This document shows positions 44,038 to 52,838 of a stretch of DNA of 64,000 nucleotides, piece after piece (the stretch's first letter is position 1; each line of letters opens with the position of its first letter). Source of the DNA: Fen-1273 sp035516035. Its GTDB lineage: Bacteria; Bacteroidota; Ignavibacteria; UBA10030; UBA6906. Location of the stretch: assembly GCA_035516035.1 (NCBI GenBank), contig DATJAS010000108.1, forward strand, positions 1 to 64,000, written 5' to 3'. Both the position numbers and the translations under genes were made by a program. Below the pieces are notes generated by a model. That model was not told the origin of the DNA. It saw nothing but the letters and a program-made list of their open reading frames with translations, and searched no databases.

Positions 44038-45255
44038 ATGATGAGCGGGAAGCGCATACTCCTGGGTGTGACGGGGGGGATTGCCGCGTACAAGTCCGCG
44101 TTCCTCGTGCGGGAGCTCGTGCGCGCGGGCGCCGAAGTGCAGGTGGTGATGACGAAGGCCGCATGCGAGTTCATCACGCCGCTCACCATGGGGACGCTCT
44201 CCAGGCGCGACGCGGCCGTCGACATGTTTCCTCCCCGCACCGACGGGCCGGCGCCGCTTCCCCTGCGGCACATCGAGCTCGCCCTCTGGGGGGACGTCAT
44301 GGTGATCGCCCCGGCGACGGCGAACACGATTGCCAAGATCGTCCACGGGACGGCGGACAACCTCCTGACGACGCTCGTCCTGGCGCTGCGCTCCCCCCTG
44401 GTGGTGGCGCCGGCCATGGACGTTGACATGTACCTGAATGAGACGACCGGCGCCAACATCGCGGCGCTCCGCGAGGCGGGGTGCACGGTGATCGAACCTG
44501 ACGAGGGGGAGCTGGCGAGCGGCCTCACGGGCCCCGGGCGGATGGCGGATGTCGCCCGCGTGATCGCCGTGCTGGACGGCGTGCTTGCGAACGCCGCGCA
44601 GGACTTCGAGGGGAGGCGCATCCTGGTGACGGCGGGCCCGACCGAGGAACCGATCGACCCTGTGCGGTTCATCAGCAACCGCTCGAGCGGCAAAATGGGG
44701 TTCGCCGTGGCAGCCGCGGCGGCGATGCGGGGTGCGCGCGTGACGCTCGTGAGCGGACCCGTGAGCCTGAGGACCCCGCGCAACGTCCGGCGCATCGACG
44801 TCCGCACTGCCGCGGAGATGGCCGCGGCGGTGACGGCGGAGTTTACCGGGACGGACCTGCTGGTCATGGCGGCGGCGGTGGCGGATTTCGCCCCCGTGCG
44901 GCAGGCGGCGCAGAAGCTCAAACGGGGAGAGGCGGCCGGCCGGAACCTCGTGCTGGAGCTTGCGGAAAACCCCGACATCCTCAAGGGGGTCGGCGCGGCG
45001 AAGACGCGCCAGGTGATTGTCGGGTTTGCGCTCGAGACGGAGAACGGGGAGGAAAATGCCCGCAGGAAGCTCGCCGCGAAGCATCTGGACCTGATCGTTC
45101 TGAATAACCCGCTGGAGGAAGGTGCCGCCATCGGCGGCGACACGAACGTGGTCACCGTCATCGGGACCCCGGGCAACGCCGAGCGGCTTCCCCGCATGGC
45201 GAAGATCGACGTCGCCCATGCGCTTCTCACGCGCGCCCTCCCTCTTCTGGGATGA
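44038..45255 (+). CDS. coaBC: Bifunctional phosphopantothenoylcysteine decarboxylase / phosphopantothenate--cysteine ligase
   Basis: Two consecutive coenzyme A steps. N-terminal CoaC flavoprotein: GKRILLGVTGGIAAYKS, VIAPATANTIAKI, VVAPAMDVDMY (the usual PAMN has Asp here). C-terminal CoaB: ILVTAGPTEEPIDPVRFISN, RSSGKMGFAVA, MAAAVADFAP and VGFALETEN. 405 residues is normal. The 3' end overlaps udg4 by four bases. Confidence 0.95.
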   Translation: MMSGKRILLGVTGGIAAYKSAFLVRELVRAGAEVQVVMTKAACEFITPLTMGTLSRRDAAVDMFPPRTDGPAPLPLRHIELALWGDVMVIAPATANTIAKIVHGTADNLLTTLVLALRSPLVVAPAMDVDMYLNETTGANIAALREAGCTVIEPDEGELASGLTGPGRMADVARVIAVLDGVLANAAQDFEGRRILVTAGPTEEPIDPVRFISNRSSGKMGFAVAAAAAMRGARVTLVSGPVSLRTPRNVRRIDVRTAAEMAAAVTAEFTGTDLLVMAAAVADFAPVRQAAQKLKRGEAAGRNLVLELAENPDILKGVGAAKTRQVIVGFALETENGEENARRKLAAKHLDLIVLNNPLEEGAAIGGDTNVVTVIGTPGNAERLPRMAKIDVAHALLTRALPLLG

Positions 45256-46031
45256 ACGCCATGCTCCCGCCGGACCTGGCGCGCGACGTCCACGCATTTC
45301 TCGCCGGAGAGCGTGGCCTGTTCGGGGACGCGCTGCTCTGCGACCTTCCACTCCGCAGTGAGGCTCTCATGCCGCGAACGAAAACGCACCACGCAGAGGC
45401 GCCGGAGGAACCCGCGCTCTTCGACGCCCCCCCGGTCCCCATTACGCAGGAAGCCTGGGGCAATTCACCGACGCTCGACGTCCTCGAGCGCTCCACCTGC
45501 GGGTGCGTGAAATGCGCCCTCGGGCACACGCGGACGAAGTTCGTCTTCGGGACGGGAAACCCGTCGGCGACGCTGATGCTCATCGGGGAGGCTCCCGGCG
45601 CCGACGAGGACGCGCAGGGGGAACCCTTCGTGGGGAAGGCGGGCCAGCTGCTCAACAAGATCCTCGAGGCGATCAATTTCAGGCGCGAGGAGGTGTACAT
45701 CTGCAACATCCTGAAATGCCGTCCTCCGGGGAACCGCAAGCCGCAGGCAGAGGAAGTTGACCGGTGTCTCCCCTACCTGAGGAAGCAGATCGCGCTCGTG
45801 CGCCCGAAGCTCATACTCGCCCTCGGCCTGACCGCGGCGGAGAATCTGCTCGGCACGACCGAAAGCCTGGGACGCCTTCGCGGACGCGAGCTGCGGTACG
45901 AGGGGATTCCGCTGATGGTCACGTATCACCCGGCGGCGCTCCTGCGGAACCCGAACTGGAAGCGCCCCACGTGGGAGGATGTCCAGGCGGTGCGCAGGCT
46001 TCACGACGAACTGGTGCAACAGGGACGATAG
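45252..46031 (+). CDS. Family 4 (iron-sulfur) uracil-DNA glycosylase
   Basis: Removes uracil from DNA. The catalytic block IGEAPGADEDAQGEPFVGKA (about residue 111) and the second motif VTYHPAALLRNP are intact. Four cysteines fit a 4Fe-4S site: C85-x2-C88 and C156-x15-C172. The first 70 residues are Pro/Ala/Glu-rich and non-conserved, so this is longer than minimal family members. It lies between coaBC and dnaB, consistent with replication-linked repair. Confidence 0.93.
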   Translation: MNAMLPPDLARDVHAFLAGERGLFGDALLCDLPLRSEALMPRTKTHHAEAPEEPALFDAPPVPITQEAWGNSPTLDVLERSTCGCVKCALGHTRTKFVFGTGNPSATLMLIGEAPGADEDAQGEPFVGKAGQLLNKILEAINFRREEVYICNILKCRPPGNRKPQAEEVDRCLPYLRKQIALVRPKLILALGLTAAENLLGTTESLGRLRGRELRYEGIPLMVTYHPAALLRNPNWKRPTWEDVQAVRRLHDELVQQGR

Positions 46032-46043
46032 GGACGACCGGCC

Positions 46044-47477
46044 ATGGCCGAGAACACGATGCGGCAGAGTGAGGCGCTCGCCGAGCGGGCTCCCGCGGGG
46101 GGCCGCGTTCCCCCGCAAGCGGTGGAGATCGAGGAACAGGTGCTGGGGGCGATGCTCCTGGAGAAGGAGGCGGTGTCGAAGGTCCTCGAGGTGCTGGACG
46201 AGGAGGCGTTCCACGCCGAGCGCAACAGGCGGATCTTCAAGGCGATCACCGTTCTCTTCGAGCGGAGCGAGCCGGCGGACGTCATCACGGTGGCGGAGGA
46301 GCTGCGCCGCGAGGGACAACTCGACAACGCGGGGGGGGAAGCGTACCTGGTCGAGCTGACGATGAAAGTCGCCTCCGCGGCAAACGTCGAATACCACGCC
46401 CGCATCGTGCTGGAGAAGGCGCTGATGCGGCGGCTCATCGCTGAATCCGCGGGCATTGCCTCGCGCGCGTACGCGCAGAGCGAGGATGCGTTCGACCTGC
46501 TGGACCAGGCCGAGCAGGCGATCTTCAAGATTTCGGAATGGCGCCTCAAGAGAAACTTCGTGTCGATGGACCGGGCAGTCCACGATACGCTCGAGATGCT
46601 GGAAAGCATCCACGGCAAGCACGAGGGGGTGACCGGCGTGCCGACGGGCTTCCGGGAGCTCGACACGCTCACAGGCGGGTGGCAGAAATCCGACCTCATC
46701 ATCATCGCGGGACGCCCCAGCTCGGGGAAGACCGCATTCGCGCTCTCGCTTGCCGCGAACGCCACGATGCACAGGAGCAAACCGACGACGGTCGGCATCT
46801 TCTCGCTCGAGATGTCGACACGGCAGCTGGTGATGCGGCTCCTGTGCGCCGAGGCCCGCGTCGATGCGCACGCCGTGCGCACCGGCCGTCTCCCCGAGGA
46901 CGACTGGAAGCGCCTCTCGCTCGGGGCGGGCAGGCTGGCGAAGGCGAGCATTTTCATCGACGACACCGCCGGGCTGGGCATCCTGGAGCTCCGGGCGAAG
47001 GCGCGCCGCCTCAGGGCCGAACACAACGTGGGACTGATCATCATCGACTATATGCAGCTCATGCAGGGACCGCGCAACGCGGAGAACAGGGAAAAGGAAA
47101 TCTCGGCGATCTCCCGGTCGCTGAAAGGGCTCGCCAAAGAACTCGACATCCCCGTGATCGCCCTCTCGCAGCTCAGCCGGGCGGTCGAGGGGCGCACCGA
47201 CAAACGCCCCATCCTGTCCGACCTCCGGGAATCGGGTGCGATCGAACAGGACGCAGACGTGGTGGCGTTTGTCCACCGCCCGGAGATGTACACGGATCCG
47301 AAGTCGGAGAAGATGGAGGATCTCCAGGGGAAGGCCGAGATCATCGTCGGCAAGCAGCGGAACGGTCCCGTGGACGACGTTGCGCTCGCCTTCGTGCGCC
47401 GGTACGCGCGGTTCGAAAACCTCGCCCTGCCGAACTTCGAGGACGTTCCCGGTGCACCCGATGAAACGCCCTTCTGA
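46044..47477 (+). CDS. dnaB: Replicative DNA helicase DnaB
   Basis: Hexameric 5'-3' fork helicase, 477 residues. N-terminal helical domain (PPQAVEIEEQVLGAMLL...), linker, RecA-like domain with Walker A AGRPSSGKTAFALSLA, GIFSLEMSTRQLVMRLL, Walker B GLIIIDYMQLM, SQLSRAVEGRTDKRP and DLRESGAIEQDADVV. There is no intein. DciA, encoded next to recF, is the likely loader. Confidence 0.97.
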   Translation: MAENTMRQSEALAERAPAGGRVPPQAVEIEEQVLGAMLLEKEAVSKVLEVLDEEAFHAERNRRIFKAITVLFERSEPADVITVAEELRREGQLDNAGGEAYLVELTMKVASAANVEYHARIVLEKALMRRLIAESAGIASRAYAQSEDAFDLLDQAEQAIFKISEWRLKRNFVSMDRAVHDTLEMLESIHGKHEGVTGVPTGFRELDTLTGGWQKSDLIIIAGRPSSGKTAFALSLAANATMHRSKPTTVGIFSLEMSTRQLVMRLLCAEARVDAHAVRTGRLPEDDWKRLSLGAGRLAKASIFIDDTAGLGILELRAKARRLRAEHNVGLIIIDYMQLMQGPRNAENREKEISAISRSLKGLAKELDIPVIALSQLSRAVEGRTDKRPILSDLRESGAIEQDADVVAFVHRPEMYTDPKSEKMEDLQGKAEIIVGKQRNGPVDDVALAFVRRYARFENLALPNFEDVPGAPDETPF

Positions 47478-47484
47478 GGTCCCC

Positions 47485-48369
47485 GTGCACGCGCAGGAAG
47501 AATCCAGGAGAGCATTCCTCCGCCGGGCGGCGGCGCTCATGCCGGCCCTGGCGCTCCTCCCCCGGCCGTTCCAGGACACGCTCTTCGTGACGGACCGGAC
47601 CATCATTCTGAAGCGGCTTGCCGCCGGGATGGAGGAGGACCTCTTCAGGCTCGCGATGGGGGACCTTGTCGCTGCGATGGGGCGGTCGTTCCTGGAGAGG
47701 CCCTACGAGGCGAACACGCTGGAGGAACCCGGCCCGGAGCGCCTCGTGGTGAACCTGCGGGAGTTCGACTGCGTCACGCTCTGCGAAACGTCACTGGCGC
47801 TCGCGCGCGGCATCAAGCTCCATGCATCGACGGTGCGGGGCTACACAACGCAGCTGGAAAGCATCCGCTACAGGGGGGGCAAATGCAACGGCTACGGGAG
47901 CCGTCTCCACTACTTCAGCGAGTGGATTGACGACAACGCGGCCAGGAAGATCGTCCGCAATGTGACCGGCTCGCTCGGGGGCGTGCGCGACAGGCGGCGG
48001 CTTAACTTCATGTCCACGCACAGGGAGGCGTATCCTCCCCTGGCAGATGCGGCGAACTTCGCCGCGATAGTCGCCATGGAGAAGTCGCTCGGTCGCCGCG
48101 CGCGGCTCTACGTCCCGAAGGCGCACGTGGCCTCCATCGAGAAGGAGATCCAGACCGGCGATATCATCGCGGTGACCACGGGCGTGAGCGGCCTGGACGT
48201 CGCTCACACGGGCATTGCCGTGCGGGAGGGGGGCGTCACGCGGCTGCTCCACGCCCCGAACGTGGGCCAGCAGGTGCAGATCACCACGCTCAGCCTCTCG
48301 GCGTACCTGGGCGCGCACGAGAAACAGACAGGCATCATGGTCGCGCGGCCTGTCGATCCCTCCTCCTGA
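47485..48369 (+). CDS. DUF1460 protein, probable Tat-exported amidase-like enzyme
   Basis: DUF1460 proteins have an NlpC/P60-like cysteine-peptidase fold and are described as N-acetylmuramoyl-L-alanine amidase-like. The conserved NLREFDCVTLCETSLAL (catalytic Cys), SRLHYFSEWI, MSTHREAYPPL and VAHTGIAVREGG (His) are visible. The N-terminus reads SRRAFLRRAAALMPALAL, a good twin-arginine signal, so it is probably exported folded. GTG 47485, four bases after GAGGT, is preferred to ATG 47461 inside dnaB, which lacks a ribosome-binding site. Its last 35 bases overlap the convergent glycosyltransferase. Confidence 0.83.
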   Translation: MHAQEESRRAFLRRAAALMPALALLPRPFQDTLFVTDRTIILKRLAAGMEEDLFRLAMGDLVAAMGRSFLERPYEANTLEEPGPERLVVNLREFDCVTLCETSLALARGIKLHASTVRGYTTQLESIRYRGGKCNGYGSRLHYFSEWIDDNAARKIVRNVTGSLGGVRDRRRLNFMSTHREAYPPLADAANFAAIVAMEKSLGRRARLYVPKAHVASIEKEIQTGDIIAVTTGVSGLDVAHTGIAVREGGVTRLLHAPNVGQQVQITTLSLSAYLGAHEKQTGIMVARPVDPSS

Positions 48370-49186
48370 GGCGCTCCAGCCCCAGTATGCAGCGGGGTTC
48401 TGCGAGGCGTCTGACCATTTCAAACCTGTCCCAGCATGCGTCGGAGACGGCGGTCCGGGGGTGCCACACGTGATACTGGACGGCCAGGTTCCTGAGCGAC
48501 TTGCCTTTCACCCCCTCAAGCGAGAGACGGTACTGGACGTCTGAATCCTCCCCGCACCCCGGACCGTCATAGAGCTCGTCGAACCCGTTGATCGCGACCA
48601 GATCCCGCCGCGCAACGGAGAAGTTGCTCCCCAGCATCCCCCGGACGGAGCGCAGCAGCACCCGGCGCAGGAGGCGGCTCCGCATCCTGATACCGTCCTC
48701 GACGCGGAGCGACCTCCCCGCGAGCGCGTCCCGCAGCTCCTCCCACGTGAACCGTTCAAATTCCCCGCGTCCGACAGACCCGGGATCGAGTGCCGCCGAC
48801 CAGCGTTCGCTCGTTTCCACGCGGCGTCCCAGGAGGACCCGGCGGGACTCGTGCTCCTGCCAGTGGTCGAGGAGAAAATCCTTCGCGGGAATGCAATCGC
48901 CGTCGATGAAGACCAGGTACTCCGCACGCGCCGCGCGCACGGCGCTGTTGAGAATGACGTTCTTGCGCCATCCCCTGTCTTCGTGCCAGACGTGTGTCAT
49001 GGAGAGGCCGCTTGTCGCGCGTGCCGCGTCCACGACCTCCCGCACAGCGGGACCCGAGCCGTCGTCGGCGACGATGATTTCGAACGGTTGAAACGACTGG
49101 CGGGCGCACGCGGCGAGGACGAGCCGGAGGACCTCCGGCTTGTTGTACACGGCGATGACGAGAGAGATCTGCGGAGCCGGGTTCAC
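48335..49186 (-). CDS. GT2-family glycosyltransferase with a GT7-like C-terminus
   Basis: A 283-residue GT-A enzyme: ISLVIAVYNKPEVLRLVLAA, the nucleotide-sugar EIIVADDGSG, the metal-binding FIDGDCIPAKDF, and GFDELYDGPGCGEDSDVQYRL, which resembles the GT7 C-terminal acidic motif. No membrane helix is evident. It is alone rather than in a polysaccharide cluster, so the acceptor is unknown. Its 3' end overlaps the convergent DUF1460 gene. Confidence 0.87.
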   Translation of the reverse strand: MNPAPQISLVIAVYNKPEVLRLVLAACARQSFQPFEIIVADDGSGPAVREVVDAARATSGLSMTHVWHEDRGWRKNVILNSAVRAARAEYLVFIDGDCIPAKDFLLDHWQEHESRRVLLGRRVETSERWSAALDPGSVGRGEFERFTWEELRDALAGRSLRVEDGIRMRSRLLRRVLLRSVRGMLGSNFSVARRDLVAINGFDELYDGPGCGEDSDVQYRLSLEGVKGKSLRNLAVQYHVWHPRTAVSDACWDRFEMVRRLAEPRCILGLERLRRRDRQAARP

Positions 49187-49223
49187 GCCCCAATATAGGT
49201 AAATCGGGGCGTGAATCCAGCAG

Positions 49224-50786
49224 TCACTTCGGCTGCTTGAAGCGGAAGGGAATCGTCAGCCAGGCGGCGACGGGACCCTGCCCCATCTGCGCGGGATTGA
49301 ACTGCGATTTCATCACCGCGTCGACCACCGGTTGCTCGAACACCGGGCTTGTGCTCTTGAGGATCTGGGAGTCGAGCGGTTTCCCGTTGGCATCGATCAG
49401 CACGCGGATCACCACCTGTCCCTCTCCCCCCATCCTCCAGACGAAGCTCGGGAACTCCGGTTTCTCGAGCCGGACAATCTGCGGCTCCTTTTCCACGGCG
49501 ACGAACGCGGGGGAGGGGGCCTGCTGCTGCGCCGGCGGCTGTGAGGGTGCAGAAGGCGCGCCCGCAGCCGGTGCGGGCGCTTCGGAAGCGAGCGTCTTCG
49601 TCTGCGGGGCGGCGGCCGCGATCTGCGGCGGCGCAGCCTGCACGGCTGCGGGCCGTGGGGCCGGTTCCTCTGCGGCCGGCTTCTGGTCGTTCTTCGGCTT
49701 CTGCTCGGGAAGAGCAGTCGTCTTTGGCAGTGCGCTCACGGCCGGCGCGGCATGTTCATCAGCCGCATGAGCCGGGAGAGCCTGCACGACCGGCGCGGGG
49801 GTGCCGATCGTCGCTTCCGCCGATGTGGTGGAGCTGACGTTCTGCACCGGCACCTGGGCGCTTGCCCGTCCTGCAACCGTCGGGCCGTTTTTCGCCGAGA
49901 AGACCGCGATTCCCACGCCGGCAATGAGCGGCGTCAGTATGACCGTAGCGAGAAGCAGGAACAGTCTGGACTTCTTTCGCGGCGCGCGCTCGTCATGAGC
50001 GTTCTCTTCCCGGGGTTCGGAGAGCGACACCGCGAGCCTGTCGCCGTATGCCACCGTCTGCCGGGCGCTGGAGGGAGCAGGCCGATGCTCGGGAAGCGTT
50101 GTCGCCTGCCTCGGGGCGACGAAGTCGTCGTCCCACGCGGTGGGACGTTCCGCGCGCGCGGGCGCTGCAGGGGGCACCTCCGCTTCAGCGGGGGGCGTGG
50201 CCTGCATCGCGGGGCTCTCCCCTGTCTCCGGGGCCGGCTCCGCGGCGAGCGCCCGCGCATGCTGTATCAACTGCTCCACACGCGACGCGTACTCGCGCGC
50301 GATCATGTTCTCGGGATCGACCACGAACACGCGCCTCACTTCCGCAAGTGCCTGCTCGTACTCCCCCTTCATCACGAACTTGCTGGCCCGCTGGAAGTAG
50401 AGAAGCTTCAGCGCCTCGAGTTCTTTTTGCGCGTCGCCGCTCTCCGCCGGGTTCTGCACGCCGGCGCCCTCGGAAGGCGTCTCCTGAAGACGGACCTCGG
50501 TGGCGCCGGTATGTTGCTTCTGATTGTCCCTGACTGCGCACTCGATGATCCCCTGCATCGGGTCCATCAGCTCCCGGCGCCTCTCCTCGCTCAGATCGTC
50601 GGCCTGTGAAAGCGAAAGGAGCGCTTCGAGCTGCCGTTTGAGCGCCGAGATGTAGATGTTCCCGGGATCGGTCAGCCGCGTGGCTTCCAGTGTGTCGAGG
50701 GCTTCGGCGTACTCGCGGGAGTCCGTCTTGTCGTACACTTCCCTGAGCCTCTCTTCGATGGGATAATCCCGGGCCGGTGAGTCCAT
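49224..50786 (-). CDS. TonB-like energy transducer with a large cytoplasmic N-terminal region
   Basis: 520 residues. An N-terminal helical, TPR-like region (about 1-185, with YAEALDTLEATRLTDPGNIY and YEQALAEVRRVFVVDPEN), an acidic linker, one membrane helix (about 275-297), a long Pro/Ala/Gln-rich periplasmic stretch and a C-terminal TonB domain (KPEFPSFVWRMGGEGQVVIR, VDAVMKSQFNPAQM). Ordinary TonB starts with the membrane helix. I start at ATG 50786, six bases after GGAGG; upstream codons are poor. No exbB or exbD is nearby. A good promoter lies upstream. Confidence 0.85.
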   Translation of the reverse strand: MDSPARDYPIEERLREVYDKTDSREYAEALDTLEATRLTDPGNIYISALKRQLEALLSLSQADDLSEERRRELMDPMQGIIECAVRDNQKQHTGATEVRLQETPSEGAGVQNPAESGDAQKELEALKLLYFQRASKFVMKGEYEQALAEVRRVFVVDPENMIAREYASRVEQLIQHARALAAEPAPETGESPAMQATPPAEAEVPPAAPARAERPTAWDDDFVAPRQATTLPEHRPAPSSARQTVAYGDRLAVSLSEPREENAHDERAPRKKSRLFLLLATVILTPLIAGVGIAVFSAKNGPTVAGRASAQVPVQNVSSTTSAEATIGTPAPVVQALPAHAADEHAAPAVSALPKTTALPEQKPKNDQKPAAEEPAPRPAAVQAAPPQIAAAAPQTKTLASEAPAPAAGAPSAPSQPPAQQQAPSPAFVAVEKEPQIVRLEKPEFPSFVWRMGGEGQVVIRVLIDANGKPLDSQILKSTSPVFEQPVVDAVMKSQFNPAQMGQGPVAAWLTIPFRFKQPK

Positions 50787-50826
50787 GTCATCCTCCCTGA
50801 GCGAGCTGACAGATTTTGTTGCCCGC

Positions 50827-50855
50827 ATATTACCAATAGTGGCGAAAAACGTCAA
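50827..50855 (-). promoter_or_regulatory. Sigma-70-type promoter of the tonB-like gene
   Basis: Minus strand: TTGACG (50855-50850), 17-base spacer, TAATAT (50832-50827), about 40 bases upstream of the chosen ATG. This also argues against the longer frame, whose start at 50855 would lie inside the -35 element. The rest of the gap (50856-51028) shows nothing recognisable. Confidence 0.65.
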
Positions 50856-51028
50856 TATCTACGATCGAAATATCCGGGCGATCCTCTTTCCCCTGGGCAT
50901 CGCATGTGCACGTTCCAGCCTCTACGGTAGGCACAAATGATGCGCCAGATCAGCAGGAGGCTCTTTTGGCCGAATTTGAAGGAAAAGAGATGACACTCAG
51001 GTAAAAATTGAGGTGGGCAGGGTAACAA

Positions 51029-52342
51029 TTACTTCCCCGGCCTTCTCCCGTGCCGGATAGCGTACCAGGCGCCTGGAGCGGTCGAGACTGAAACCAGCGC
51101 GAAGAGGAGCGCTACAGTGTGGATGTTCCTCGTGGCGGCAAGTCCGCCGATCCCGGCCGCGAAGCAGAGGGCCGGCAGCGACGTCAGGACGATCAGCCCT
51201 CTCCTCCCCGTCGGAATCAGAAACGGCCGGCGTAAGTCGGGCCTCAGGCGTCGCAGCGCGATCAGCGCCAGGAATTCGAGCATGAGGCCCGACCCGTAAA
51301 GGACCACATCGATGACCAGCAGGTCTTCAAACTCCCAGAGGACCATCACGCTTACGACGAGCGCGCAGACGATGATCGAGACGTGGGGAGTTCCCCGGCG
51401 GAGATCCGTTTTCCTGAGCAGCGCCGGGAGCGCGCCGTCGTCCGCCATCGCCTTCGGAAGGCGCGAGACCGAAAGGAGATTCGCGACGAAGAGTCCCAGC
51501 GCGCTCGCCATCCCTCCGGCCGCAAGAAGCGCCCCGAGCGCCGGGCCTCCGACGAGCGCGCCGAGGGCGGGAAAACCGTCGCGCTCAAGAAGAGCGGGAT
51601 CGATTCCCGCGCGGATCGCCGTCGCCATGGCCATCGCGTACGTGATGACGATCAGGGCGAGCGCCCAGACCGTGGCAACGAGGTATGATCGCGCCGGATG
51701 GTGCACCTCGGGGGCGAACGTCGTCGAGTTGTCCCAGCCAAGATAATTCCACATGACCGTGAAGAGAGCCATCCCGAGCGCGGGAACGCTTCGTGCGGGA
51801 TGTGCGACCGGGGCGATGGCGACCGCCCCGTGGCCGCCGAGCGCGGTGGCACAGAGCGCGATGAATGGGAGTACCACTACGGCGCCGAGCGCTGCGGAGC
51901 TCCTCCCGACGGGGAGTATTCCGAGGAGGTTAAGCCCTGTGCAGAGCCAGATGACCGCCAGGCACAGCGGATACCGGAGCGCGGCCGCCACGGGGAGGAA
52001 AAACGTGAGGTACTCGATAAAGAGCACGGGGTAGATCGCAAGATCGACGAACTGGTAGAGCCAGCTCCACCATCCCTCGAAAAACCCCCACATCGGCCCG
52101 AGGCCCTCGCTCACCCACCGGTAATACCCCCCGCTCGCCGGCATCATGCCGTTGAGCTCGAGAACCATCAGGATCACGGGGAGCGCCCAGATGAGGGGGG
52201 TGAGGAGGACGAGAAGGAGCGCGGTACGGGGGCCCGCAAGGTTCAGCACGCCTTCCAGGCCGTACGGCCCCCCGGATACGCTGAAGAATATGACCGCTGC
52301 CAGCGCCGCCGGCCTGAGTGCGGCGCGCGTTGTCGTCTCCAC
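51029..52342 (-). CDS. APC-superfamily amino acid/polyamine permease
   Basis: A 437-residue, about 12-helix membrane protein. Family signs are FFSVSGGPYGLEGVL in the first helix, MMPASGGYYRWVSEGLGP after the second and LGWDNSTTFAPEVHHPARSY in the middle. SGGPYG and WDN are reminiscent of the plant/bacterial polyamine-type (PUT/LAT) branch, but the substrate cannot be assigned. It precedes a convergent-free gap and follows cdd by 12 bases, so the two may be cotranscribed. Confidence 0.86.
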   Translation of the reverse strand: METTTRAALRPAALAAVIFFSVSGGPYGLEGVLNLAGPRTALLLVLLTPLIWALPVILMVLELNGMMPASGGYYRWVSEGLGPMWGFFEGWWSWLYQFVDLAIYPVLFIEYLTFFLPVAAALRYPLCLAVIWLCTGLNLLGILPVGRSSAALGAVVVLPFIALCATALGGHGAVAIAPVAHPARSVPALGMALFTVMWNYLGWDNSTTFAPEVHHPARSYLVATVWALALIVITYAMAMATAIRAGIDPALLERDGFPALGALVGGPALGALLAAGGMASALGLFVANLLSVSRLPKAMADDGALPALLRKTDLRRGTPHVSIIVCALVVSVMVLWEFEDLLVIDVVLYGSGLMLEFLALIALRRLRPDLRRPFLIPTGRRGLIVLTSLPALCFAAGIGGLAATRNIHTVALLFALVSVSTAPGAWYAIRHGRRPGK

Positions 52343-52354
52343 GCCGGGTGCGCG

Positions 52355-52783
52355 TCAGGGTTTCTGGATCGAACGGGGGCGGGCGAGCTTCTTGAGGTCC
52401 GCTGGCATGGGAAACAGCCTGTCGAGTGAGGTCACCTTCGTCCTGCCGTCGACTGTGGTGAGGATAATCTCCATGGAGGGATTGAATTCCGACAGCACCT
52501 GCCGGCAGGCGCCACAGGGAGGAAGGAATCCCGGATCGTCGGAAGCGATCGCGATTGCGCGGAGGCGCGTCTTGCCGCGGGCGGCTGCCTGGAACACCGC
52601 GTTGCGTTCCGCGCAGACCGTCAGTGAGTACGAGCTGTTCTCGACGTTGCATCCGGCGATAATTGTCCCGTCCTCGGCAATCACCGCTGCGCCGACGCGG
52701 AAGCGGGAGTAGGGGGCGTACGCGTGCGCCTTCGCCTTGATTGCGCGCTCGACGAGCGCTTTGCGCTGGGCTCGTGTGCTCAT
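52355..52783 (-). CDS. cdd: Cytidine deaminase
   Basis: Zinc-dependent deamination of (deoxy)cytidine to uridine. The 142 residues contain YAPYSRFRVGAAV, NVENSSYSLTVCAERNAVFQA (catalytic Glu and Zn Cys) and PPCGACRQVLSEF (two Zn Cys). The start is ATG 52783, with AAGGAG about 6 bases upstream. Confidence 0.95.
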   Translation of the reverse strand: MSTRAQRKALVERAIKAKAHAYAPYSRFRVGAAVIAEDGTIIAGCNVENSSYSLTVCAERNAVFQAAARGKTRLRAIAIASDDPGFLPPCGACRQVLSEFNPSMEIILTTVDGRTKVTSLDRLFPMPADLKKLARPRSIQKP

Positions 52784-52838
52784 GGGCTCTCCTTGGGTGA
52801 GCGAATCTAGAAAGCGCGCGTGCGACATGCAAGCAGCG

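Noticed and set aside
50856..51028. Possible small gene or RNA upstream of the tonB-like gene
   Set aside because: No reading frame with a start and ribosome-binding site, and no stable structure I can support.
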